Assembly (NCBI RefSeq): GCF_001305515.1
Contig: NZ_LJYW01000001.1
Location: 1,725,550-1,789,549 of the forward strand
DNA from: Prosthecodimorpha hirschii
Lineage (GTDB): Bacteria > Pseudomonadota > Alphaproteobacteria > Rhizobiales > Ancalomicrobiaceae
DNA length: 64,000 nucleotides
Direction: 5' to 3'
Positions 18,522 to 26,701 of this stretch are shown here, in pieces. The translations under genes were made by a program, and so were the position numbers. How positions within the stretch are numbered: the stretch's first letter is position 1; each line of letters starts with the position of its first letter. The notes beneath the pieces were generated by a model, which had not been told where the DNA came from, did not search any database, and saw only the letters and a list, made by a program, of their open reading frames with translations.

Positions 18522-19533
18522 CTCCGTCGGCCAGTGGATCATCTATCTCCTGCCGCCGCTGGTCGTCGCCGGCTTCGCGCTTCTGGCGATCCTGGAGCGG
18601 CGCCGGCTCGGCCCCGCCGCGCCCGCCGGCTTCGTCGACCGCAACGGCTGGCCGGTGGCGCTGTTCCTGATCGTCGCGGTCGGCCTGTGGACCGTGTTCA
18701 TGATCGTCATGCCGCTGATGGCGATGGTCGATCTGTCGTTCCGGCCGAAGCTCGCGCCGCCGCAGTGGGGCGGGCCGAAAGACTTCTACACGCTGGAGAA
18801 CTACCGCTACTTCCTGTTCGGCTCGACCACCTCGACCGACGCCTGGAACGTCACCCACCTGAAGGCCTTCGGGCTGACCATCTGGGTCTCGATCCTGATC
18901 ACCATCCTGGATTTCGCCATCTGCTACCCGATCGCCTTCTACATGGCGCGGGTCGCCGGTCCGGCCCGGCTCCGGTTGATGATGCTGCTGCTGATCGCGC
19001 CCTACTGGGTCAACGAGATCCTGCGCGCCTTCGCGTTCCGCATCCTGTTCACCCAGCAGGGCGTCATCAACAAGGCCCTGCTCGCCATGGGGGCGATCGA
19101 CCAGCCGGTCGACTTCATCGCCGCCGACGTGGCGCTCTATTCCGGGCTCGCCTACGCCTACCTGCTGATGATGATGTTCGCGCTCTACAATGCGATCGAG
19201 ACGCTCGACAAGAATCTGATCGAGGCGGCGCGCGACCTCGGCGCGCCCTGGTGGCACATCCACACCTTCATCGTCATCCCGCACGCCAAGCCGGGCATCG
19301 GTTCCGGCGCGACCCTGGTCTTCATGCTGACCGCCGGCTCGATCGCCGCGCCGCTGATCCTCGGCGGCCCGAAGACCTTGTGGTTCACGCCGATCGTCTA
19401 CGACCGCTTCTACCAGGCCTTCAACTGGCAGCAGGGCGCGGCCTATGCGCTGATCCTGCTCGCGGCCTGCGTGGTCTTCGTGCTCGGCGTCCTGAAGCTG
19501 TTCCGGCTCGGCCTCGGGGAGATCGCCCGGTGA
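18514..19533 (+). CDS. ABC transporter permease (PotB/PotH-like)
   Basis: 339 aa with about six membrane segments and the coupling motif EAARDLGAPWWHIHTFIVIPHAKPG that docks to the ATPase. An extra N-terminal transmembrane helix (residues ~6-25) precedes the usual core. Overlaps the ATPase gene at its start and the second permease at its end, indicating one operon. Confidence 0.9.
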   Translation: MHSSVGQWIIYLLPPLVVAGFALLAILERRRLGPAAPAGFVDRNGWPVALFLIVAVGLWTVFMIVMPLMAMVDLSFRPKLAPPQWGGPKDFYTLENYRYFLFGSTTSTDAWNVTHLKAFGLTIWVSILITILDFAICYPIAFYMARVAGPARLRLMMLLLIAPYWVNEILRAFAFRILFTQQGVINKALLAMGAIDQPVDFIAADVALYSGLAYAYLLMMMFALYNAIETLDKNLIEAARDLGAPWWHIHTFIVIPHAKPGIGSGATLVFMLTAGSIAAPLILGGPKTLWFTPIVYDRFYQAFNWQQGAAYALILLAACVVFVLGVLKLFRLGLGEIAR

Positions 19534-20420
19534 GCACGCGCGCCATCCATCGCGCCCTGATGGGCGTCTATATCGTGATCTTCTTCGCCTATCTGTTCGG
19601 GCCGCTGCTGATCATGGGGGTCACGGCCTTCAACAAGTCGGCCTATCCGCAGATCATGCCCTTCGAGGGCTTCACCCTCGACTGGTTCTCGGTGCTCGCC
19701 GCCGACAAGGACATGATCTACGGCCTGCAGAAGAGCCTTTGGATCGGCTTCCTGGTGGTCCTGGTCTCCGTGCCGATCGGCCTGGCCGGCGCGCTGGTGA
19801 TGACCCAGGTCTACGCCCGGGCGCGCTCCTTCTACTACCTGATCGTGGTCTCGCCGGTGCTGACGCCGGGCGTGATCATCGGCATCTCGACGGTCGTCTT
19901 CTGGCGCCAGGCGACGCAGATGACCGGGCTGAAATTCATCTACGACGGCACGGTGCTGACCGTGCTGGCGCAGTCGAGCTTCATCTCGGCCTATACGATG
20001 CTGATCTTCCTGGCCCGGCTGGCGCGCTTCGACCGCACCCTGGAGGAGGCCGCGCTCGACCTCGGCGCCTCGCGCGCCCAGGTCTTCCGCCACGTCCTCC
20101 TGCCCTTCATGCTGCCCGCGATCGGCTCGGCGGCGGTGATCGCGTTCCTCTCCTCGTTCGAGAACTACAACACGACCACCTTCGCGATCCTGGCCGACAA
20201 GACGCTGACCACCGTGCTCGCCGGCCGCATGCGCCAGGGCACCACGCCGGCCTTGAGCGCATTGGCTGTGGCGGTGGTGGCCGTGACCGTGGTCGGGGCG
20301 ATCCTGTTCGAGATCGTCAAGCGCCGCGAGGAGGCCCGCGCCAAGGCCCGGGCGGCGACCGCCGAGAAGGCGTTCAACGCCGAACTGACCGCGGATGCCG
20401 CCGGCGCCACGGCAGCCTGA
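19530..20420 (+). CDS. ABC transporter permease (PotC/PotI-like)
   Basis: 296 aa from a GTG overlapping the upstream stop. Six membrane segments and the EAA loop EEAALDLGASRAQVFRHVLLP are seen. The last ~35 residues are charged and alanine-rich (KRREEARAKARAATAEKA), a cytoplasmic tail longer than usual. Second half of the channel of the importer. Confidence 0.9.
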   Translation: MSTRAIHRALMGVYIVIFFAYLFGPLLIMGVTAFNKSAYPQIMPFEGFTLDWFSVLAADKDMIYGLQKSLWIGFLVVLVSVPIGLAGALVMTQVYARARSFYYLIVVSPVLTPGVIIGISTVVFWRQATQMTGLKFIYDGTVLTVLAQSSFISAYTMLIFLARLARFDRTLEEAALDLGASRAQVFRHVLLPFMLPAIGSAAVIAFLSSFENYNTTTFAILADKTLTTVLAGRMRQGTTPALSALAVAVVAVTVVGAILFEIVKRREEARAKARAATAEKAFNAELTADAAGATAA

Positions 20421-20529
20421 GGCACCGTTCCGCCACCTGCGCAAGACACGCCACACCGAGACGCGGCACAGCGGCTTGAGGACGGCAATAGCCGATCAAG
20501 TCGATGAAATGGCCAAAAGATGACCGCCG

Positions 20530-20548
20530 CCAGGGGCTGCGCCCCTGG
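20530..20548. terminator. Hairpin between convergent genes
   Basis: CCAGGGGC-TGC-GCCCCTGG is a perfect 8-bp stem between the permease gene (plus) and the caspase-like gene (minus). There is no clear T-run, so termination strength is uncertain. Confidence 0.5.
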
Positions 20549-20599
20549 ATCTCTGGCAAGCGAAGTAAAGACAAGAAAGACAAGCAAAAGAGGTAAAGA

Positions 20600-22492
20600 T
20601 CAACGAGTTAACGTTCTTGCTACCCGGAAGCCATTGTCGAAGTAGCGATTCCCGGGATTGTATCTGCCGCGGACGGCCGCACGAAGGTACCTCGGATCAT
20701 CGTCCCAGGAACCGCCGCGAAGAACACGATATTTGCAGTCATCGGTTGTGTTAACCGAGCCGTCCGTTGGTGCACCCTTGTAGTCGTCCGAATAGCAGTC
20801 CTCAACCCATTGCCACACGTTGCCGTGAACCTGATAGAGCCCGAACGGATTCGCAGCAAAACTGTCGACCGGGACGGTGCGCTCGCGGAACTCGCCCTTC
20901 TTGCCGCTTCCATAGGTAGAGTTGCCGGCATAATTCGCTTGGCTCGTCGAGATCGACGAGCCCCACCAGAACGGCGTGGTCGTCCCTGCTCGTGCCGCGT
21001 ATTCCCACTCCGCTTCGCTCAGAAGCCGGTAGCTCTTCCCTGTCACCTTCGACAGCCAATCCACGTAAGCCTTCGCATCATCCCACGACACATTGATTAC
21101 CGGCATCTTGCCCCGGCCCGAGCCTCGATCCCCTGGCCGGTAGCCTTTGCAGCCACCTCCCGCAACGCAAGCATCCCATTCCGCAAAGCTCACCGTGAAC
21201 TTGCCCACCGCAAACGACTTCCCAATTCGCGCCGTCCGCTGAGGACCCTCGTTGATTTCGCGCCCTTCCTCGGTCTCCGGCGATCCCATTGTGAACGTGC
21301 CCGCCGGTATGACAACCATCGCAGGGCAGTCCGCGCATTCCCGGAACTCGTCCTTCGCCTTCAGACACCGTTCCTCGGACGCCGTCAGAACACTCGCCGC
21401 CCGGCCGCCCAGCGACACCGTCTGAACACCCCCGTCGCAGGTCCCCCCATCCGGGCGCGCAGCCGGCGGCAAACCTGCAACCTCGATCTTCGACGGCGCC
21501 GTCACGCTCGGCGCCGATGTGGCTGTGGGCACCGGCGCCGTCAGTGCCGAAAGGCGCTGACGCGCCAAAGCCACCAGGAAGCCGGTTTTGTATCGGTCGA
21601 TGAACGCCTGCCAGACCTCCGGCGTGTTCGCACGCTCGGCAAGGGCGAAGTCCGCGCGCATCCCGGCGTCCGGATCAGTCGCGGCGGGCGCCGGGGTGGG
21701 CACGCTCACGGCAGGCTTGAAGTAGAACTCTCGCTTCAGCCGAGACAGGCGCTCAGGCTCCTGCTTGTTTCCCGTCAGTTCCTGAACACGCGCACTCACA
21801 CGCTTCAAGACCGCCTCAACCTCGACGCCCTCGGTCGGAAGATGCGCCAGTAGCGCCGTCGTGAAGGGACTGTTCCGTCCGCTCCCGTCGGCCGCCGTCC
21901 GCCCAGGCGTCGTCGCATACACAACCAGAGTGTCAGGCGCGCCGATCTCGATCCGCGCCAGACCACGCGAGACCGACACGCTTCGCCCCGCACTGCGCAT
22001 GTTGTCGGCCAGGCGATCGGCCAGAGGATTGTCACGACAGGCGTCGATCAGCGCGATCACCATCTTGGCGCGACCGTCGAGCGTGCTCAGCAAAGAGGTG
22101 AGGCCGATGGTTCGATTGCGCGCCTCGAACTCGTTGCGAAAATCCGCGTCGACCGGCAGCAGATGCGTCTCGGACCCGAGCCCCATGCCATGGCCGGCAT
22201 AGAAGACCAGCGCAACGTCGGCGCCCATGGCCTTGTCTGAAAAATCGCTGATTGCCGTCTCGAACCGGCTCCGGTCGGCATCGAGCGTCAAAGCCACATC
22301 GAAGCCGAGTTTCTCCAGCGTCGCTGCCATGTCCCTGGCATCGTTCTCCGGATTGGTCAGTCGTCCGGCCGCCTTGTAGGACCCGTTGCCGATCACCAGC
22401 GCCACACGTTTCTCGGCCAAGGCGGGCACGCAGTTCAGGAGCGCAACAAGAAGACCAACAAGCCCGTAACCGAGCAGGCGAGACACCCTCAT
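20600..22492 (-). CDS. Secreted caspase-like (C14) protease fused to formylglycine-generating-enzyme-like domain
   Basis: 630 aa. A Sec signal peptide (MRVSRLLGYGLVGLLVALLN...ALA, ~26 aa) is followed by a caspase p20-like domain. The motif ALVIGNGSY leads in, with the catalytic dyad in YAGHG (His101) and DACRDNP (Cys152). A Pro/Ala-rich linker (residues ~300-400) leads to a SUMF1/FGE-sulfatase domain: CPAMVVIPAGTFTMGS, LLSEAEWEYAARAG, NVWQWVEDCY, RVLRGGSW and NGFRVAR. The FGE-like part is usually non-catalytic in such fusions and may bind ligand. Base composition is visibly less GC-rich than its neighbours, suggesting transfer. Start ATG 22492 begins the signal peptide. Target unknown; related orthocaspases act in proteolysis or stress and defence signalling. 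Confidence 0.85.
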   Translation of the reverse strand: MRVSRLLGYGLVGLLVALLNCVPALAEKRVALVIGNGSYKAAGRLTNPENDARDMAATLEKLGFDVALTLDADRSRFETAISDFSDKAMGADVALVFYAGHGMGLGSETHLLPVDADFRNEFEARNRTIGLTSLLSTLDGRAKMVIALIDACRDNPLADRLADNMRSAGRSVSVSRGLARIEIGAPDTLVVYATTPGRTAADGSGRNSPFTTALLAHLPTEGVEVEAVLKRVSARVQELTGNKQEPERLSRLKREFYFKPAVSVPTPAPAATDPDAGMRADFALAERANTPEVWQAFIDRYKTGFLVALARQRLSALTAPVPTATSAPSVTAPSKIEVAGLPPAARPDGGTCDGGVQTVSLGGRAASVLTASEERCLKAKDEFRECADCPAMVVIPAGTFTMGSPETEEGREINEGPQRTARIGKSFAVGKFTVSFAEWDACVAGGGCKGYRPGDRGSGRGKMPVINVSWDDAKAYVDWLSKVTGKSYRLLSEAEWEYAARAGTTTPFWWGSSISTSQANYAGNSTYGSGKKGEFRERTVPVDSFAANPFGLYQVHGNVWQWVEDCYSDDYKGAPTDGSVNTTDDCKYRVLRGGSWDDDPRYLRAAVRGRYNPGNRYFDNGFRVARTLTR

Positions 22493-22722
22493 CGCAGCAA
22501 TCCCCGTGACCGATAAGATCATGCGGAGCGGCACGACGTCCCGCAAGGGCAAAGCCCTGCAATCGACTGGGAACCCAGGGCCGCATCGCCGTCTTTCGGC
22601 GCCCGGCGTCCCTTGCAGAGCCGCCCACCGCAGCGGCCCCGTTGCGGAAACGCCCGTCGCGATGCGACAAATGCGGCTGCCGCCTTCCGCCGCGTCGTCC
22701 AACCTGCCCCGAGGCCGAACTC

Positions 22723-24090
22723 ATGATCGCGAATTCCCACGACCTGCTCGACCGTGCCACGCTGATCCACCAGCAGACCGACCTCGCCGCCTATCAGGAC
22801 ACCGGCGGGACGATCATGAAGCACGGCGAAGGCGTCTATGTCTTCGACGAAGCCGGCAACAAGTATCTGGAGGCGATGGCCGGCCTTTGGTGCGCCTCGC
22901 TCGGCTTCTCGGAGAAGCGGCTGGCCGAGGTCGCCTACAAGCAGATGCTGGAGCTGCCCTACTACCACACCTTCTTCGCCAAGAGCCACGTGCCGAGCGT
23001 CGAACTCGCCGACCGGCTGCTGGCCATCGCCCCGAAGGGCATGTCGAAGGTCATGTTCCAGTGCTCAGGTTCCGAGGCCAACGACGCCGCCATCAAGATC
23101 ATCTGGTACTACAACAACGCGCTCGGCCGCCCGCAGAAGAAGAAGATCATCGGTCGCGTCCGCGGCTACCACGGCAATACGGTCGCCTCGGTCAGCGTGT
23201 CCGGCCAGCCGCACATGCATGCCGATTTCGACGCGCCGCTGGCAATGTTCAAGCACACCGATAATCCGCACTACTACCGCTTCCATGAGGACGGCGAGTC
23301 CGAGGAGGCCTTCTCGACGCGGATGGCCGACAATCTGGAAAAGCTGATCCTTGCCGAGGGTCCGGACACCGTCGCGGCCTTCTTCGCCGAGCCGGTGCAG
23401 GGCGGCGGCGGCGCGATCACCCCGCCGGCCGGCTATTTCGAGAAGATCCAGGCGGTCCTGAAGAAATACGATGTGCTGTTCCTGGCCGACGAGGTCATCT
23501 GCGGCTTCGGCCGCACCGGCAACATGTGGGGCTCGGAGACCTACGACCTGAAGCCCGACCTGGTCTCCTGCGCCAAGGCGATGTCGGCCTCCTACCAGCC
23601 GATCTCGGCCCTGATGATCTCCGACAAGATCTACGAGGCGATGGTGTCGGAATCGAAGAAGCTCGGCACCTTCGGCCACGGCTTCACCTATGGCGGCCAT
23701 CCGGTCGCCTGCGCGGTGGCCAGCGAGACGCTCAAGATCTACGAGGAGCGCGACATTCTCGGCCATGTCCGCAAGGTCGGCCCGCTGCTGCAGCAGGGCC
23801 TGAAGGATCTGGAGGCGCATCCGCTGGTCGGCAACGCCCGCGGCGTCGGCCTGATCGCCGGCGTGGAACTGATGGCCGACAAGGCGAAGCGCATCCCCTT
23901 CGCGCCGGAGCTGAAGGCCGGCATCCAGGTGATGGAGGAGTGCCACAAGGTCGGCCTGATCGTCCGCGCCATCGGCGACCGCATCGCCTTCACGCCGCCG
24001 CTGGTCATCTCCGCCGGCGAGATCGACGAATTGCTGGCCAAGTTCCGCTCGGGCCTCGACGCCGCCCTGCCGCGCCTGATGCCGGCCTGA
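22723..24090 (+). CDS. Class III PLP-dependent aminotransferase (putrescine/omega-amino acid type)
   Basis: 455 aa. Class III landmarks: CSGSEANDAAIKI, DEVICGFGRTGNMWGS and the PLP-lysine region LVSCAKAMSASYQPISALM. It looks like omega-amino acid:pyruvate or putrescine-pyruvate transaminases (SpuC type). It transfers an amino group from an amine to pyruvate, releasing an aldehyde. Near the amine importer and ureohydrolase operon it could process putrescine or a related amine. Start ATG 22723 opens MIANSHDLLDRATLIHQQTD, typical for the family. Confidence 0.87.
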   Translation: MIANSHDLLDRATLIHQQTDLAAYQDTGGTIMKHGEGVYVFDEAGNKYLEAMAGLWCASLGFSEKRLAEVAYKQMLELPYYHTFFAKSHVPSVELADRLLAIAPKGMSKVMFQCSGSEANDAAIKIIWYYNNALGRPQKKKIIGRVRGYHGNTVASVSVSGQPHMHADFDAPLAMFKHTDNPHYYRFHEDGESEEAFSTRMADNLEKLILAEGPDTVAAFFAEPVQGGGGAITPPAGYFEKIQAVLKKYDVLFLADEVICGFGRTGNMWGSETYDLKPDLVSCAKAMSASYQPISALMISDKIYEAMVSESKKLGTFGHGFTYGGHPVACAVASETLKIYEERDILGHVRKVGPLLQQGLKDLEAHPLVGNARGVGLIAGVELMADKAKRIPFAPELKAGIQVMEECHKVGLIVRAIGDRIAFTPPLVISAGEIDELLAKFRSGLDAALPRLMPA

Positions 24091-24272
24091 CGACCCGGCC
24101 GATGCCGGCGCCCCTCGGAGCGCGCCGGCATCGGCCCCGTTGCATGCAAGCCGCGCCGGCACCGAATGCGTTCCGGCGCCGGCTCGACAGATTGCATTCT
24201 TTCGAAAAATCGCGTCTGCTCGACGCGGTCCGGAGGCTGCGCCGGGCCGGCGCAAGCCCTGGAGGAGACGGC

Positions 24273-24617
24273 ATGACGGCGAACAAGACGGTCTGGCGTG
24301 GAACGTCGGTCGTTCTGGCCTGCATGGGCCTTGCCGTCCTGGCCGCACCGCAGGCCATTGCCGCCGATCCGGCCGGGATGCGGCCTCCCGCGGTCGTCGT
24401 GCAGCCCCCCGTCAAGGTCGTGCCGCCGCCGCATGTCGTCGAGTATGTCGATCCGGGCCCCTGCGGAACGCGCTCGAAGCCCCCGTTCACCGAACTCTGC
24501 TACGGCAATTACCGGCCCTGGTTCTATTCGGGCTGCTACTGGCGCCACGGCTTCTATGTCTGCCCGAAGCCGGACAATGACCCGCCGCCGCCGACCGCCT
24601 TCGGCCCGAATTCCTGA
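24273..24617 (+). CDS. Small secreted proline-rich protein of unknown function
   Basis: 114 aa with GGAGGAG 8 nt before the ATG. A cleavable signal peptide (to ...AIAAD, ~31 aa) is followed by a Pro/Val-rich stretch (PPAVVVQPPVKVVPPPHVVEY) and a short domain with four Cys (PCGTRSKPP, ELCYGNY, SGCYWRHGFYVCPK), plausibly two disulfides. Probably periplasmic or extracellular. Not recognised beyond that. The 24618-24855 gap that follows shows nothing further. Confidence 0.7.
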   Translation: MTANKTVWRGTSVVLACMGLAVLAAPQAIAADPAGMRPPAVVVQPPVKVVPPPHVVEYVDPGPCGTRSKPPFTELCYGNYRPWFYSGCYWRHGFYVCPKPDNDPPPPTAFGPNS

Positions 24618-24855
24618 TCGCCCGATCGATCGTTTGACGTTGTGACGTGATCCGCCGCTCCGCGCGAGCGGAGACCGGGGCGAACGCCGTCTGCGCCTGC
24701 CGTGCCGAATCGCCTGGTCCCGCAAAGGCCCCTTCCACGCCCCGCACCCGGGCGGACAGCAGGGCGCCCACGCTCAAGCCGGGCACGGTTTCGGGAGGCC
24801 TGCGGGGTCGCGCGGCTTGCGTTCGGCGATCCGACGGGGCGCCGGCCGGTTCGCG

Positions 24856-25227
24856 TCAGGCTCCCGCCAGGGTGGCCCGCGCGAGGTCTGCGGTGCCGGC
24901 ATCGGCAGCGGTCGCGGCCACGTCGGTCAGGATGCGGGCCGCGTCGGCGCGGTCGCCCCGGCGCAGCAGCGCCATGCCCAGAAACAGGCGGACCGGATCG
25001 CTCGGCGGAAGCGTGCGCAGGAGCTTGACGGCACGGTCGGCGTCGGAACGCAGCAGCGCCACCAGCGCCATGCCGAGCGGCCCGGCCTCGCCGTCCGGAC
25101 GCGCCGCGGTGACGCCGTCGAAGATCGCCTCGGCATGGCGGTCGAGCCCGCGCGACAGGGCGATGAAGCCGATATCCACGAGGGCTCGGACGGCGTCGGT
25201 TTCGATCATCGGCATGGAGCCCGGCAT
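24856..25227 (-). CDS. Small TPR-like protein, HrpB1/SctG-like (T3SS-associated)
   Basis: 123 aa, almost entirely alpha-helical by composition, with two or three tetratricopeptide-like helical pairs (ALVDIGFIALSRGLDRHAEAIFDG; VRLFLGMALLRRGDRADAARIL). Size and pattern recall HrpB1/HrpK and YscG family T3SS co-chaperones that cap needle or other early substrates. It lies 17 bp behind the next TPR gene in a two-gene minus-strand unit at the T3SS island edge. Function inferred from context only. Confidence 0.65.
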   Translation of the reverse strand: MPGSMPMIETDAVRALVDIGFIALSRGLDRHAEAIFDGVTAARPDGEAGPLGMALVALLRSDADRAVKLLRTLPPSDPVRLFLGMALLRRGDRADAARILTDVAATAADAGTADLARATLAGA

Positions 25228-25244
25228 GTTGGGTGACGAAGGGA

Positions 25245-25874
25245 TCAGGTCAGGTGCAGCAACAGCAGCAGCTGCTGCGCGGCCCGCTGGTCGGCGCGCA
25301 GTTCGGGGCGCCGGCGCGCCAACCGCGTCGCGGAGGCGAGATTGTTCTGCGCGGCCTTGCTCTGACCCTTCTTGAACTGCCCATAGCCGATGATGACATG
25401 GGCGCGCGGATGGCCCGGCGACAGTTCCAGGGCGCGGGTGCCGAGTTCGATCGCGATGTCGTGGGCGGCCGCCTCGGCGGCCAGCGCGGCCAAGGCCAGG
25501 TAGCCGTCGGCAGCGGATTCCTCGACCGTGGTCAGCAAGGCCGCAAGGCGCGCGGCCCCCTGGCGATCGCCGGCTTCCGCGGCCCGGCCGGCCGCCGCGA
25601 GGACCGCCCCGGTGTCGCAGCCCACGATCACGCCCGGCTGCCAGGCCTCTCCCGCCGGACCGGTCAAGGTCAGCACGTCGCGCGCCACGGCATCGCCGTC
25701 GGCGGCACGGTCGGTCAGACGGACGAGCAACTCCTCGACGGCAGTGGCAACCGCCGCGGGGGTCTCGTCGGAGAGGATGACCAAGCCGGGCCCCGAAAGG
25801 GCCCAGTCCGGCCCGAGGGTCAGAATGCCCTGCATGATCTCGCTCACATAGGCGGCCAAGGAAGACTCCAGCAT
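25245..25874 (-). CDS. TPR-containing protein of the T3SS island
   Basis: 209 aa. The C-terminal ~90 residues form tetratricopeptide helices (DGYLALAALAAEAAAHDIAIELGTRALELSPGHPRAHVIIGYGQFKKGQ). The N-terminal ~110 residues have no motif I recognise. Start is a GTG-ATG pair at 25877/25874. It shares a divergent control region with 26132, which holds a CRP-like box, so it is probably co-regulated with secretion genes. Could be a secretion chaperone or pilotin-like factor. Confidence 0.65.
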   Translation of the reverse strand: MLESSLAAYVSEIMQGILTLGPDWALSGPGLVILSDETPAAVATAVEELLVRLTDRAADGDAVARDVLTLTGPAGEAWQPGVIVGCDTGAVLAAAGRAAEAGDRQGAARLAALLTTVEESAADGYLALAALAAEAAAHDIAIELGTRALELSPGHPRAHVIIGYGQFKKGQSKAAQNNLASATRLARRRPELRADQRAAQQLLLLLHLT

Positions 25875-25917
25875 CACCGCTCGGGTTCTTGGGCTAACAT
25901 GCCCCTCGCTATGGGAG

Positions 25918-25933
25918 TGTCACTTTCGGCACA
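25918..25933. promoter_or_regulatory. CRP-like box in divergent T3SS promoter
   Basis: TGTCACTTTCGGCACA: its right half, TTCGGCACA, is identical to that of the perfect box at 54899. It lies between the minus TPR gene (41 bp) and the plus gene at 26132. A weak -10 (GATACC at 25952) would put its centre near -39 for rightward transcription. Confidence 0.5.
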
Positions 25934-26131
25934 GACTGTCGAGAGCGCGCTGATACCATGCAGCTCGGATTGGGGAATGGGCGTCGACGCCGTCCGGGTC
26001 CGCTTGGCTGCCGTGCGGCGGCCATCCGGGAGGGCGGCGGGCGGCGCCGAGCATGCCTGCCGATGCCGGTTCGGGCGCAGCGCCTCCGGGCATTCTGCCG
26101 ACCGTGCCCCGGCGGACGACGAGGGAACAGC

Positions 26132-26566
26132 ATGTCCGAGGCCGGCGACAACCGACCGACCCATGACCAGACCGCCGAGGCCGTCGAGCGCCTCACCGCC
26201 CTGCTGGCGCGGACCAGCGCGCGTCAGCGGCACCGCGACTGGGAACGGGTCCTGGGCGAGATGCGCAAGGCGCTGACGCAACTGGCCGAAACCGAGATCG
26301 TGCAATCGGATCCCGGCTCCATGGCGATCCTGGCGGCCATGGTCGGCGCCAGGGACATGACGGAACTGGACTTCATGGCCGACCAGCTGGCGCGGCGCGT
26401 GGCCTCGGTGATCGCGGCCCGCCAGCGCCGGGCCGGAACGCCGGACGTCGCGGCGCCGTCCCTCGCCACGCCGAACCGACCGGGCGGGGAACTGGCCCGG
26501 GCCGGACTGATGCCGTCGCTTGCCGCCGAGGAGTCATCCAAGGCGCGCACCGTACTGAAACTCTAG
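26132..26566 (+). CDS. Hypothetical protein upstream of the T3SS tip-like gene
   Basis: 144 aa. Helical, charged N-terminal two-thirds (TAEAVERLTALLARTSARQRHRDWERVLGEM) followed by a low-complexity Pro/Ala tail. No signal peptide or membrane segment. Its place 135 bp before the tip-like gene, downstream of a CRP-like box, suggests a chaperone or regulatory subunit for secretion. No family recognised. Confidence 0.6.
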   Translation: MSEAGDNRPTHDQTAEAVERLTALLARTSARQRHRDWERVLGEMRKALTQLAETEIVQSDPGSMAILAAMVGARDMTELDFMADQLARRVASVIAARQRRAGTPDVAAPSLATPNRPGGELARAGLMPSLAAEESSKARTVLKL

Positions 26567-26701
26567 ATCCGGACGGCGCATCCTGCGACGCGCCCCCGGA
26601 ACCGGGAATTCCAAGCGTCCGTCCGCTCGGCGACCGTCGTCCGAGCGAAGCCGGCGCCGAACCGCAACCGGTCGCCACGACGGCGGCCAGCGAGGTGAGA
26701 T

